From NCBI GenBank assembly GCA_003223325.1, contig QHYS01000126.1, forward strand, positions 1-34,334: DNA of 34,334 bases. Reading direction: 5' to 3'. The notes under the pieces are model-generated. The model had not been told where the DNA came from. It searched no databases and saw only the letters and a list, made by a program, of their open reading frames with translations. Origin of the DNA: Acidobacteriota bacterium (GTDB taxonomy: Bacteria; Acidobacteriota; Terriglobia; Acidiferrales; UBA7541). Shown here one piece after another: positions 1 through 9,309 of the stretch; positions within the stretch are counted from its first letter, which is position 1; every line of letters starts with the position of its first letter. The position numbers and the translations under genes are program-made.

Positions 1-2
1 TT

Positions 3-164
3 CTCTTTGCGGGTAATCAGAAACTGGGGGAGGGCAAGAGATATTGCAGTACCCATCTTACGCGGGGCGTCGTCGAGCGAAATACGACGATTCCCACCCT
101 TTCGCATCTTCTGTGTGAAGTGAATGGCAATCGCGTCACGCTAACAGCGGCGGCCGGTAAGTAG
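3..164 (+). other. Possible 3' end of an upstream gene (very uncertain)
   Basis: One forward frame is open from the window edge to a TAG at 162-164 and ends in residues VNGNRVTLTAAAGK. This resembles the end of a beta-rich secreted domain, but a second forward frame is also open over most of the stretch, and third-position GC is not clearly elevated. I recognise no family. It could equally be non-coding leader DNA of the hydrolase gene that follows. Confidence 0.2.
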
Positions 165-201
165 CTCTCTTCTCCTCTGGCTGGAGATACTCACTCCGCC
201 C

Positions 202-232
202 TTGACACAGCCCTCGCCCTTCGCGTTCTAAT
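202..232 (+). promoter_or_regulatory. Candidate sigma-70-type promoter of the hydrolase gene
   Basis: A perfect TTGACA lies at 202-207 and TCTAAT at 227-232, with a 19-bp spacer that is slightly long. Transcription would start near 239. This excludes the ATG at 231 and favours the ATG at 261, which has a CGGAG ribosome-binding site at 249-253. Called from consensus similarity only. Confidence 0.35.
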
Positions 233-260
233 GAGACATCCTTCACCGCGGAGTGTGCCC

Positions 261-1522
261 ATGACCCAGCAGAAAAGTGCCGAAACAACCACCAATCTCT
301 CGCGGCGTGCTTTCCTGGCGACGGCCGCAGCGGGGCTCGGCACCTTGGCGATCAGGCCAAGCACACGCGTACGTGCCGACATCGTGAAGACCGATTTTTC
401 GAAGCTTCCGCCTTACGGCAACGGCACGCTTCCTGCTGGCATCCGTTCGCGCCAAATCGCAAACGTGAACGGCATGACCGTGCCCTGCATGGCTTCCCGG
501 AACTCGCGTATAGCTGGCGCAAGGTGATGCCGACTCTGGCGGCCGCCGGCTATCACGTGATCGCCCCCGATCAGCGTGGCTACGGCCGCACTATCGGTTG
601 GGACGATTCCTACGACGCCGATCCGGATCTGTTTCGCATCCTCAACATGACACGAGACGTCATCGGTCTCGTCTACGCGCTTGGCTACCGCTCGGTAGCG
701 ATGGTCGCCGGACACGACGCCGGCGCGCCTGTTGCTTCGTGGGCGACGCTCATCCGGCCTGACATTTTCCGTTCAATCACGATCATGAGTTCGCCATTCG
801 AAGGCGCACCCTCGTTGCCGTTCGACACAGCGAACGGCGCACCCCTGCCGCGCCTGGGAGTTACGGACGATGAGCTTGATGCCGAGCTCGCGAAGCTCAA
901 CCCGCCGCGAAAGTACTATCAGAATTACCAGCGCACCCGCGGCGCCAACGATGACATGCTACATGCACCACAAGGCCTGCATGCCTTCTTCCGCGCCTAT
1001 TACTTCTACAAGAGCGGCGACTACAAAGGGAACAAGCCCCATCCCTTGAAGGCGCGCACCGCCGAGGAAATGGCGCAAATTCCGACCTATTACGTCATGG
1101 AGAAAGACAAGGGCATGGCGGCGACTGTTGCGCCGTTTATGCCGCCGGCGGATTACATCGCCAATTGCAAATGGCTGACCGAAGCCGAGATCGATGTGTA
1201 CGCGACCGAATACAGCAGGACTGGCTTCACCGGCGCCCTGCAGGGCTACCGAGTGCGGCGCGGCTCCGATCCCAAGAGCATCGCCGAGATGCAAACATTT
1301 TCGGGCCGCACTATAGACGTGCCCTCTCAATACATCGCAGGGAAAAGTGATTGGGGCGTCTATCAAACGCCGGGCGCCGTCGACAAGATGCGCAATAGCG
1401 CCTGCACACATATGGTGGGATTCCATCTTGTCGACGGCGCGGGACATTGGGTGCAGCAGGAGCAGCCAGAAATGGTGAGTGCATTGCTCGTTCAATTCCT
1501 GCAGGATTACGCAAAGCCCTGA
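261..1522 (+). pseudogene. Tat-exported epoxide-hydrolase-like alpha/beta hydrolase, broken by an internal deletion/frameshift
   Basis: The start at 261 follows a CGGAG site and opens a Tat signal (SRRAFLATAAAG) and the usual N-terminal beta strands. The frame runs as far as NVNGMTV at 482, then goes out of register and stops at 527. The family sequence resumes in another frame at 488 with HGFPELAYSWRKVMPTL and continues intact to 1522. Relative to homologues, about 18-20 residues are missing between GMTV and HGFPE (the strand leading to the oxyanion loop), plus a one-frame shift. The rest looks healthy: the nucleophile elbow GHDAGA with Asp as in epoxide hydrolases, GKSDWG supplying the probable acid, and GAGHW supplying the catalytic His. 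An assembly or sequencing deletion is possible, because the downstream frame is not otherwise decayed. If the deletion is real, the fold would be lost. Confidence 0.8.
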
Positions 1523-1569
1523 TGAAAGTTTGGATGGCGCCGTTCACACAGCAGCACAATCGCTATGGT

Positions 1570-1598
1570 TTGCCAGGAACGGCATAGGCGCGTACTAT
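1570..1598 (+). promoter_or_regulatory. Candidate sigma-70-type promoter of the PQQ dehydrogenase gene
   Basis: TTGCCA at 1570-1575 and TACTAT at 1593-1598 each match consensus at five of six positions and are separated by exactly 17 bp. The predicted start of transcription is near 1605, leaving a leader of about 33 nt before the ATG at 1638. This would let the dehydrogenase be expressed independently of the broken hydrolase gene upstream. Confidence 0.5.
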
Positions 1599-1637
1599 CC
1601 CAGTGGCTGGATTCAGCGTTAAGTGCGGAGGAGCCTT

Positions 1638-3317
1638 ATGAAAAAAATCCTATTGTGTGCGGCGCTACTTGGCTTCTGGGCCGCGCCGGCACTAAGCCAA
1701 ACGACGGAAGAGCTGAACAACGACGGCAAGAATACGGAAAACGTTCTCACCCAAAGCATGGGCTACGACCGAAAGAGCTACAGCCCGCTCAACCAAATCA
1801 ATAAATCCAACATCGAGCGGCTGGTGCCCATCTGGAACGCAAGCACCATGAATGAGCTGGGCGAGCTGGCGCAGCCGACGATTTACAACGGTGTGATGTA
1901 TGTCATCAACGGCAAGTGGACCTTTGCCATTGATGTGGAAACCGGCCGGCAAATCTGGCGCACGCCCGTGAAAATCGAACCAGGAATCAAGCACGTGGCT
2001 TTCAATCGAGGCGCGGCGACGATTTATAACGGCAAGGTCTTTCGTGTGACAATCGATAATCATGTGCTTGCGCTCGACATGAAGACCGGCAAAGAACTTT
2101 GGAATCAGAGATTCGCCGACTGGAAAGAGGGCTACTACGCCACCGGCGGACCGATCGTTGCCAACGGCGTGCTGATTTCCGGGGTGTCCGGCGGAGAATC
2201 CACCACACGCGGATTCCTCGACGGCTGGGACCCAGACACTGGAAAGAAATTGTGGCGCAGATACACTATCCCGGCTCCGGGGGAGCCCGGTTCGGAGACA
2301 TGGCCGAAGAACAGCGACGCCTGGAAGTACGGCGGAGGGCCGACGTGGCGCTCCGGTTCGTATGATCCCGAACTCGATCTCGTTTATTGGGGCACCGGCA
2401 ACGCGGAACCGTACGATCCGAGACCCCGCGAAGCTCTGGATAGCCTGTTCACGTCCAGCGTTCTCGCGATACGGCCGAAAACTGGTGAGGTTGTTTGTTA
2501 TTTTCAGTACACGCCCAATGACATTTACGACGTAGACGGCACCGACGAGCAGGTGCTTGGGGACATGCAGATTGGCGGACAGCGCCGGAAAGTAATGATT
2601 CAGACCAACAAAAACGGCTTCATGTATGTGCTGGACCGCACGAACTGCAAACTGATCGCAGCGCATGCGTACGTCAAAGTCAACTGGGCCACGCAGATCG
2701 ACCCACAAACCGGCCGGCCGGTGTTGACCGACCTACAGGGGCGCTTTCGAGCCGGCGAGGAAGTGGAAATCTGGCCTTCGCGGGGCACCAATGCCGTGCC
2801 CATCGCGTTCAATCCGGAGACCGGAATCATCTACGCGAGCACGTGGCAGGTGCCACGAATACAGAAGCTCGCACCGCCGCCCAAGAAGCCACAAGAAATC
2901 GGCAAGACCTCAACCGGTATCGTTGCCAGAGAGCCGAAAATGAAGCCAGACGATGTCTTCGGTCACTTCCTGGCGATCAATCCGGTGACCGGCGAAAAGA
3001 AATGGGAGATTCCCTTAACGGAGCTGCCAAGTTCAGCCGGCATGCTGGCGACGGGCGGCGGGCTTATCTTCACCGGGAAAATGACCGGTGAGTTCCTGGC
3101 GCTCGACGAAGACACTGGGAAAACACTTTGGCAGTTCAAGACCGGCTCGAGCGTCAACTCGACGGCGATCACCTATACCCACAACGGGCGCCAGTATGTG
3201 ACCATTGCGTCAGGACTCGGCGGCGCGCTCGCCACTCGCTTTGGCGCGGCGAAAGTACCGGCCGGCGGCTCGATCTGGACGTTTGCGTTGTTTCCGGTGA
3301 CGACCAGCACACGTTGA
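1638..3317 (+). CDS. Secreted PQQ-dependent alcohol dehydrogenase, lanthanide-type active site
   Basis: A 559-aa quinoprotein of the methanol/ethanol dehydrogenase family, which oxidises alcohols in the periplasm and passes electrons to a cytochrome. The ATG at 1638 is chosen because GGAGGAG lies directly upstream; a GTG at 1623 would overlap that site. A Sec signal (residues 1-20, cut after ALS) precedes an eight-bladed propeller with repeated tryptophan-docking motifs such as TGKELW and TGKKLW. Metal-site residues are visible: Glu187 (GGES), Asn255 (GTGN) and the catalytic Asp298 in NDIYDVDG. Asp300, two residues later, is the extra ligand that marks lanthanide-dependent XoxF/PedH-like enzymes; calcium enzymes have Ala there. 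The vicinal Cys-Cys pair of typical family members is replaced by Lys118-His119 (before NRG). There is no C-terminal haem domain and no xoxG/xoxJ neighbour. The family call is firm; the substrate is unknown. Confidence 0.93.
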   Translation: MKKILLCAALLGFWAAPALSQTTEELNNDGKNTENVLTQSMGYDRKSYSPLNQINKSNIERLVPIWNASTMNELGELAQPTIYNGVMYVINGKWTFAIDVETGRQIWRTPVKIEPGIKHVAFNRGAATIYNGKVFRVTIDNHVLALDMKTGKELWNQRFADWKEGYYATGGPIVANGVLISGVSGGESTTRGFLDGWDPDTGKKLWRRYTIPAPGEPGSETWPKNSDAWKYGGGPTWRSGSYDPELDLVYWGTGNAEPYDPRPREALDSLFTSSVLAIRPKTGEVVCYFQYTPNDIYDVDGTDEQVLGDMQIGGQRRKVMIQTNKNGFMYVLDRTNCKLIAAHAYVKVNWATQIDPQTGRPVLTDLQGRFRAGEEVEIWPSRGTNAVPIAFNPETGIIYASTWQVPRIQKLAPPPKKPQEIGKTSTGIVAREPKMKPDDVFGHFLAINPVTGEKKWEIPLTELPSSAGMLATGGGLIFTGKMTGEFLALDEDTGKTLWQFKTGSSVNSTAITYTHNGRQYVTIASGLGGALATRFGAAKVPAGGSIWTFALFPVTTSTR

Positions 3318-3556
3318 AATTAGAAATCGAGGCGGAGGTGGGTCTTTCCGGCTGTACGCTTGCGCAGAACGGAAAAACAGTTTAGATCAAGCCCTACGAT
3401 AGCCTTAGGAACGCGCTTCTCGGATAAAGTCTGAAAACCCGGGTATCAACGAGACCCGCGTCCGAATTTGGCCAAGTTGCGCGAACCTGTCCCGAACCTC
3501 CGGGGCCCAATATCGCGCCTCTCACCACTTCGCTCGGGTATTCACCAACTTGAAGG

Positions 3557-5053
3557 TCACTGTGCCACGTTCGAAACCGGCGCCCCCGGGTCCGTGAGTG
3601 GTTTTGCGCCCAACTTGACAAGCAGATCCGCGGTATTCTGGTGGGAGTTTCGTGGCCTTAAGTCTTTATCCTTAGCCACTCCAGGCGTCATAACCTCCGC
3701 TGCGATCGTCCAGGCCGTCTGTCCATACCGGTTCTCTGCGTCCACCTTCGCGCCCTTTTCCACTAGGAACTGAACGATATCGTTCGCTCCCACATATGCT
3801 GCACCGTGCAGCGCGGTCTCACCGATATCATTTGTGCCGTTGACATCTGCACCGAGCTCTACCGCAATCTTGACAGCTTCGAGGGCGTTCTTGTCATCTT
3901 CCTCGGGTCGCAGGACCGCGTGTGTTATTCCTTCTGCGAAACCCGCCGCCATAATCAGCGGGGTGTTTTTGGCTTCATCCGTCAGCGATGGATCGGCGCC
4001 GGCGGCTACCAGGAGACGCATAATGACCGGATCGTAGCTTGCGGCTGCCAGCAAAAACGGCGTAGCGCCAACCGGTGTGAGATCGATTAGTTTGAACTGC
4101 CTGGTGTTGGGCATGGGAGGGAACTTCGCGACTCGAGCATTTGGATTCGCGCCATGTGCTAGGAGCGCCTTCACCAGTTCGGGCATGTTCGGCCGGTACA
4201 CGTAGTCCGCACCGGAAATGGGTCTTACCCCTGAGACGCGTGCGAGCCCCTTCAGCACTGCGTAGTGCAAGGCGGTAATCCCATAGGCGTCCGCCGCGTT
4301 CGAGTCCGCGCCCTTCTCCAGCAAAAATAATGCCAGCGCCTCGTGGCCGCTATGGGTGGCCACCACCAGAGCGCTGCCTTCCTCCGGCGCGGCCTCATTC
4401 ACGTTTGCTCCCACTTCGACCAGCATCCGCGCCGATTCCATATCGCCTTGCTGCGCAGCAAACAGCAAGGGCGTAAAACCACTCGTGGAACGAGCATGGA
4501 CATCCGCTCCGTGATCTATCAGCGTCCTCGCGACTTCCGGGTGTTTTTCCGCCACGGCCCACATTAGAGCAGTTTGTCCGCGTGGGTTGTCCTTCGCATT
4601 AACGTCCGCCCCATGAACCAGCAGTGATTTCACCATGTCCACGTTGCCCGTGCGAGCGGCCGTCATGAGCACAGGCGTTCCCGTCGGAACGCCGTTTGGA
4701 TCCGCCCCGGCCTTCAAGAGCTTCTCGACCATGGCCGCGCTCTGGTTGATGCAAGCCAGCGCGAGAGGAGTCACGCCATAGCTGTTCGCCGCGTTCACGT
4801 TGGCGCCGGCACGAATCAGAAGGTCCACCGTTTCCGTATCATCCCAGTGAGCTGCCCAGGCCAGTGCCGTCGCGCCATCTGCCTGAGGCGTATTCACATC
4901 GACGTGTTGCTTCAGCAACGAACGTACGGCTTCGCGGTCTCGGTTCTTCGCCGCGTCCACCAGCCGAAGATCGCTGCTGGTGCCGGCAAAGCTCGCGATC
5001 GATAGCAAAGGTGCCACCCACCAGATCCCTAACTTTCTAAATTTGATGCTCAT
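3557..5053 (-). CDS. Secreted ankyrin-repeat protein
   Basis: A 498-aa protein with a signal peptide (hydrophobic stretch WWVAPLLSIASFAG, residues 11-24), followed by about 11 ankyrin repeats running almost to the C terminus. Typical units are GQTALMWAVAEKHPEVARTL and GADVNAKD. Ankyrin repeats form protein-binding solenoids; no catalytic domain is visible. Two repeats carry insertions: one with SGADYVYRP after LKGLARVSGVRP, and one with RPEEDDKN. The start has a GAGGA site 7-8 nt upstream. It lies 115 bp downstream of the DUF1552 gene on the same strand and is probably part of the same transcription unit as DUF1592/DUF1552, a gene association common in Acidobacteriota. Its likely role is as a periplasmic scaffold or binding partner of those proteins; this is inference. 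Confidence 0.9.
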   Translation of the reverse strand: MSIKFRKLGIWWVAPLLSIASFAGTSSDLRLVDAAKNRDREAVRSLLKQHVDVNTPQADGATALAWAAHWDDTETVDLLIRAGANVNAANSYGVTPLALACINQSAAMVEKLLKAGADPNGVPTGTPVLMTAARTGNVDMVKSLLVHGADVNAKDNPRGQTALMWAVAEKHPEVARTLIDHGADVHARSTSGFTPLLFAAQQGDMESARMLVEVGANVNEAAPEEGSALVVATHSGHEALALFLLEKGADSNAADAYGITALHYAVLKGLARVSGVRPISGADYVYRPNMPELVKALLAHGANPNARVAKFPPMPNTRQFKLIDLTPVGATPFLLAAASYDPVIMRLLVAAGADPSLTDEAKNTPLIMAAGFAEGITHAVLRPEEDDKNALEAVKIAVELGADVNGTNDIGETALHGAAYVGANDIVQFLVEKGAKVDAENRYGQTAWTIAAEVMTPGVAKDKDLRPRNSHQNTADLLVKLGAKPLTDPGAPVSNVAQ

Positions 5054-5168
5054 CTTCGTTCCTCATTTCACTGAGTTCTGGCACGCGCTAGAATGTATTA
5101 CCCGCCCCGTTGAAATGGTTGCTGCTTACTGTCGAAACGGCCGTGACGGCAGCACTCCTGAGACGCTT

Positions 5169-6527
5169 CTAGTCTATGGAAATCGGCTCGAGTTTCCCGG
5201 CGCTGCTCACCAGGGTTTCCACGGGAACCCCAGCCACATCCAACAAGGTCCCGTATAGGTTGTGCATCGGCGTATTCGTCGGATACTGCAGGTGGCGTCC
5301 ACCCTTGATCTTGCCCGACCCTCCACCCGCCAGCAGGGTTGACACGTTATCATGTGAATGCAGGTTGCCGTCGCTCAGGCCGGCGCCATAGAGGACCACC
5401 ACGTGGTCCAGTAGAGTGCCATCACCGTCAGGCGTATTCTTCAGTTTCTCCAAGAAATACGCGAGCATACTGATATGGTGCGTGTTGATCTTAACCACCT
5501 TGGCGATTTTGCCGGGATCGCCGCCATGATGCGTCAAGGGGTGGTGTGAATCGGGGATGCCGAGCTCTGGGTAGGACCGGGTTGTCGTTTCGTGGCCCAA
5601 CATGAAGGTCGAAACGCGGGTCATGTCAGTCTGGAAGGCCAAGGCCTGCAAGTCGAGCATTAATTTGGCGTGCTCTTCAAACGTCGCGGGGATGCCACCC
5701 ATGGGTCGCTCCACCACCGGCAAGTCCCGCGAGGACTGCTCTTCGGCCAACTGGATTCGCCGCTCGACATCGCGAATGGCATCCAGATACTCGGTGACTT
5801 TGGCACGGTCGCTCGAACCGAGCCCCTTCAGGATGCCGCTTGCATCCTGGAAAAGGGAGTCGAGGATGCTGCGCTCACTTCGGATTCGGGCGAGCCGCAC
5901 CTTCGGATCAGTGCTATTACTGTCGCCGAATTGGTTCTCGAACACGGCGCGCGGCTGGTTCTCCATCGGCATCGGCGTCGTGGGAGTGCGCCATGAGAGC
6001 GTGTTCGTGTAAGCGCAGCTATAGCCGGTTTCGCATTCGCCGATCGTCTCAGTAGAGTCCAGAGAGAGCTCGAGCGAAGCCAACTGGGTGCGCTTACCGA
6101 GTTCCTTTGCAGCAATCTGATCCAATGAAGTTCCGGCCTGCAGATCGGCGCCTTCCGTCTGCTTGGCGTGAACACCCGTCAGGAACGACGTGGCGGCTCG
6201 GGAATGATCTCCCCCTCCCTCGCCCGGCTGTGGATGACCCTCCGGGTGGCAGAGGCCGCTCAGCACGAGAAGATGATCCCGAAATGCCGTCAGCGGCTCC
6301 AGAATCGGGGTGATCTCCAGAGCACCCACCTTCGCTGGCGACCACTCGTGGTGCAGATTCATGATTCCGTTCGGAACATACATGAACGCCATGCGCGTAA
6401 CCGGCTTGGCGACCTCGGCAGCGGATGCCAATGCCGGTATCATGCCGTCCAGCAGCGGCAATCCCAATGTCACACCCAAGCCTCGAAGAAACGTGCGGCG
6501 GGGCAAACTCTTCTTGGTGATGATCAT
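5169..6527 (-). CDS. DUF1552 family Tat-exported protein
   Basis: A 452-aa member of the DUF1552 family. It opens with a twin-arginine signal (LPRRTFLRGLGVTLGLPLLDG) typical of this family, then FMYVPNGI and a long alpha/beta body. Histidine-rich stretches occur in the second half (DSHHPLTHHGGD, LHSHDNVS, and GLSDGNLHSHD near the C terminus). These resemble those of DUF1501/sulfatase-like alkaline-phosphatase-superfamily proteins and may bind metal. The biochemical function is not established. The ATG overlaps the TGA of the upstream DUF1592 gene (ATGA), so the two are translationally coupled and probably act together. Export in folded form via Tat suggests a cofactor or metal loaded in the cytoplasm. 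Confidence 0.92.
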   Translation of the reverse strand: MIITKKSLPRRTFLRGLGVTLGLPLLDGMIPALASAAEVAKPVTRMAFMYVPNGIMNLHHEWSPAKVGALEITPILEPLTAFRDHLLVLSGLCHPEGHPQPGEGGGDHSRAATSFLTGVHAKQTEGADLQAGTSLDQIAAKELGKRTQLASLELSLDSTETIGECETGYSCAYTNTLSWRTPTTPMPMENQPRAVFENQFGDSNSTDPKVRLARIRSERSILDSLFQDASGILKGLGSSDRAKVTEYLDAIRDVERRIQLAEEQSSRDLPVVERPMGGIPATFEEHAKLMLDLQALAFQTDMTRVSTFMLGHETTTRSYPELGIPDSHHPLTHHGGDPGKIAKVVKINTHHISMLAYFLEKLKNTPDGDGTLLDHVVVLYGAGLSDGNLHSHDNVSTLLAGGGSGKIKGGRHLQYPTNTPMHNLYGTLLDVAGVPVETLVSSAGKLEPISID

Positions 6528-9241
6528 GGCTTTGACTCCCTCGTAACTTGATTTTGAGTTACCGTGGTCTTGGCTTTACCGGCGGGCTCCTGCGGCTTGC
6601 TCATTCTCATCTGAAACGGCGCGCTGTTGACGATCCCCGTGATTATTGACGACCACTGATAGTTGCTGGAAGCGGCTTCCCGCGTGATCTTGCGGATGGC
6701 CGGTTGATCGTAATACTCCACCCCCCGGCCTAGGGCGTAAGTGAGCAGCCTGTCGATGACAGTATTCGCGAATTGTTCCGGATGGCTCAGCAATACCTTC
6801 CGAAGCTCAGCCGGACCGTTAAACTTAACGCCGTTGGGCAGCACTCCTGACGCATCGACCGGGGTGTGGGCCTCGCTGATGGTTCGCCATTGGCCCACGC
6901 CGTTGAAGTTTTCCATCGCGAAGCCCAGCGGGTCCATCTGAGCGTGACAAACCGCGCAGGCGGGATTCGCACGGTGTTGCTCCATCCGCTCGCGCATCGT
7001 CAGGACTTTGCCGTTCGGGGGAATTTCCTTGAGAGACGGAACGTCGGGCGGCGGGGGCGGGGGCGGCGTGCCCAGGACGTTAGTCAGCAACCACTTGCCG
7101 CGGATAGTCGGCGAGGTTCGGTTGGCATAGGAGGTTACAGTCAGAATACTGCCTTGGCCCAGCAGTCCTCTTCGCTCTTCGTGATCGTCCAACGATACAC
7201 GCCGAAAGTGGCTGCCATAGACATTTGAAATTCCGTAAAAACGGGCCAGACGTTCGTTGAGGAATGTATAGTCCGCATCGAGTAAGTTCAGCACGCTGCG
7301 ATTTTCGCGCAGATTGCTTTCCAGGAAAAGCTGCGTCTCTTGCTCGAATGCAGTGCGCAGGTTCTCGTCAAATTCGGGGAAGGCATCCTGATCCGGATGT
7401 ACCCCCGGCATGTTGCGTAGATACAGCCATTGTCCAAAGAAATTGGTCACCAGAGCATTCGACCGCGAATCCGCCAGCATGCGCCGCACCTGCTGTTCCA
7501 AGACCGCAGGCTCTTTCAGCTTACCGCCCGCGGCCAGGTTCAGAAGCTGGTTGTCGGGTATGCTGCTCCAGAGGAAGAATGACAAACGAGAGGCGAGTTC
7601 GAGATTGCTGATTCGATACGCAGTGCCCGGCGCCACGTTCGCCGGATCGTGTTCGATGCGGAAGAGGAACTCCGGGGAAACCAGGATTCGTTCCAAAGCC
7701 ATTTCGATTCCCGTCTCGAAGCCCCCATCCTTTCGGCCAACCTTGTAGAGGTTGAGCAGAGGCTGGATGTCTCCCTCAGTGACAGGCCGGCGATAGGCGC
7801 TGCGCGCCAGCCGGGAGAGAATCTTGCTGGCGCAAGGAGGCTCGTCCGCGCTGGTAGCTGGCCGGCACACAAAAATCTTGCGGCGACTGGGCGTCTCTCC
7901 CAGGCCTTTGGGGTTATAAGGTCCGCCGATCGAGACTTGCGACACGGCCGGAGTATCCTCTTTGGTCCCGGGCGAATCGCTTCTTCCCTCGGACGATTTA
8001 TCGAGAAGCCTATATTCTGCCAGTGGCGAGTCGAGCGTACCTTCACGTTCCCACGTGTCATTCAGGAAGTTGACCCCAACCAGGCGCGTACCCGCCTTCG
8101 CCGGGAAGCGGACTTCCAGATGCGCATCCGCCGTGTCCCCCGAGAAATCGTATCCGAACTTCTTTTTCGCGGGAGCCCCGGCTGCCGACGCATCATTCCT
8201 AGGCTGCTCGCCCCCAACCGTGAACAGCTTGATTCTTGTGCCATCCAGGCGAACATCGAGCTGATGAGGGTCGGTGAGGCCAATGATCTGCTTATCGTGT
8301 TCGATGCCCGCTCTTTGCAAGCGGATTTTGATAACGTACTCGCCATCGACCGGGAAGTTGTGCCGGATCGCAACTCCACCACGCGAGCCAAACGGGAGAT
8401 CCTCGCTCATGCGCTCATCTTGCGCGAGCAGATAAGGAACGTCGTACGTCTCCAAATTTGGAAGGATATTTGGATCTCCGATGGCCGAGCGACTCACCTT
8501 CCCTGCCGCTGACATGTATCGCACCAGCAGCACCGGCGATACGGAGAGAACATCGGCAATGTTGTCAAAGCCGTAGCCCGAATCATCGACGGGAAGAAGC
8601 GATTCAACGTCGACATCACTCGCAAGCAAGTCACGGATGGCGTTGGTGTATTCCGCCCGGTTGAGTCGATGAACGGCGACTCTACCGGGATTAGGCTTGG
8701 CCAGCGCAGCGTGGTCGAGAGCTGTCTCCAGGTAGGTGGCGAAGGCTTCGTAAGTGGCCTTGTCCGGCCGCGGCATACCCGCGGGCGGCATCGCCCCAGT
8801 CCGAAGCTTGCCGATAACCTTTTCCCATACCTCCGCCCCTGCTGGTACATTCGCGACGTCCACCTTACTTAGGACCAGTCCTGCCGTACGCAGTTGATCG
8901 TTGTGGCAGACGACGCAATATTGATTGAGAACGGCGCGGTAGGGAGCGGCGGTCGACGCATCAGGACTAGCCGAGCGCGGCGTAATCGGGATAGCGCCGT
9001 GTTGCGCTAATGCCTTCACGGGCTGTCTGTTGTTCGCACTCGCAGCCGTCGAAGCCACAGGCGCGCTGTTTTGGGGCGGAGCAGCTTTGAGAACAGCGGC
9101 GGACCCAACAAACATGATCGCCGCCAACAGTGCCGTTATTGCAATAGAGGCTGGCCGTGGCCAGCTCGATTTGGGCATAACAATCGCGAGGAGGAATCTC
9201 AGGGCAGGCCTTACATCCTCCGCCAGGGAATCATAGGTCAC
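6524..9241 (-). CDS. DUF1587/DUF1592/DUF1588/DUF1585 multidomain cytochrome-like protein
   Basis: A 905-aa envelope protein. A GTG start at 9241 is supported by GGAGG 7 nt upstream. Residues about 31-53 form a signal or anchor helix, preceded by an unusually long N-terminal stretch. A c-type haem motif CVVCH at 109-113 begins the planctomycete-cytochrome-like part, followed by DUF1587 (NRAEYTNAIRDLL), a beta-rich carbohydrate-binding-like insert (about 280-420), DUF1592 (RLSFFLWSSIPD), DUF1588 with a second CAVCH motif at 762-766 (AQMDPLGFAMENF), and DUF1585 near the C terminus. The protein probably binds one or two haems in the periplasm; its reaction is unknown. The 4-nt overlap with DUF1552 indicates a functional pair. 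A proline run (PPPPPPPDVP) links DUF1592 and DUF1588. Confidence 0.92.
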   Translation of the reverse strand: MTYDSLAEDVRPALRFLLAIVMPKSSWPRPASIAITALLAAIMFVGSAAVLKAAPPQNSAPVASTAASANNRQPVKALAQHGAIPITPRSASPDASTAAPYRAVLNQYCVVCHNDQLRTAGLVLSKVDVANVPAGAEVWEKVIGKLRTGAMPPAGMPRPDKATYEAFATYLETALDHAALAKPNPGRVAVHRLNRAEYTNAIRDLLASDVDVESLLPVDDSGYGFDNIADVLSVSPVLLVRYMSAAGKVSRSAIGDPNILPNLETYDVPYLLAQDERMSEDLPFGSRGGVAIRHNFPVDGEYVIKIRLQRAGIEHDKQIIGLTDPHQLDVRLDGTRIKLFTVGGEQPRNDASAAGAPAKKKFGYDFSGDTADAHLEVRFPAKAGTRLVGVNFLNDTWEREGTLDSPLAEYRLLDKSSEGRSDSPGTKEDTPAVSQVSIGGPYNPKGLGETPSRRKIFVCRPATSADEPPCASKILSRLARSAYRRPVTEGDIQPLLNLYKVGRKDGGFETGIEMALERILVSPEFLFRIEHDPANVAPGTAYRISNLELASRLSFFLWSSIPDNQLLNLAAGGKLKEPAVLEQQVRRMLADSRSNALVTNFFGQWLYLRNMPGVHPDQDAFPEFDENLRTAFEQETQLFLESNLRENRSVLNLLDADYTFLNERLARFYGISNVYGSHFRRVSLDDHEERRGLLGQGSILTVTSYANRTSPTIRGKWLLTNVLGTPPPPPPPDVPSLKEIPPNGKVLTMRERMEQHRANPACAVCHAQMDPLGFAMENFNGVGQWRTISEAHTPVDASGVLPNGVKFNGPAELRKVLLSHPEQFANTVIDRLLTYALGRGVEYYDQPAIRKITREAASSNYQWSSIITGIVNSAPFQMRMSKPQEPAGKAKTTVTQNQVTRESKP

Positions 9242-9280
9242 GGTAGGACCTCCGCGAAGGGCACCTTAAGTATATCGCGC

Positions 9281-9309
9281 AACATAACACTAGCGATCAG
9301 TTTTGACAA
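9281..9309 (-). promoter_or_regulatory. Candidate promoter of the DUF1592-DUF1552-ankyrin unit
   Basis: Read on the minus strand, TTGTCA (9309-9304) and TATGTT (9286-9281) are separated by 17 bp. They lie about 40 bp upstream of the GTG start at 9241 and its GGAGG site. The -35 matches five of six consensus bases and the -10 four of six. Consensus similarity only. Confidence 0.4.

Noticed and set aside
3394-3621. Small open frame on the minus strand between the PQQ dehydrogenase and the ankyrin gene
   Set aside because: It overlaps the ankyrin gene's 3' end in another frame and has no ribosome-binding site or recognisable sequence.
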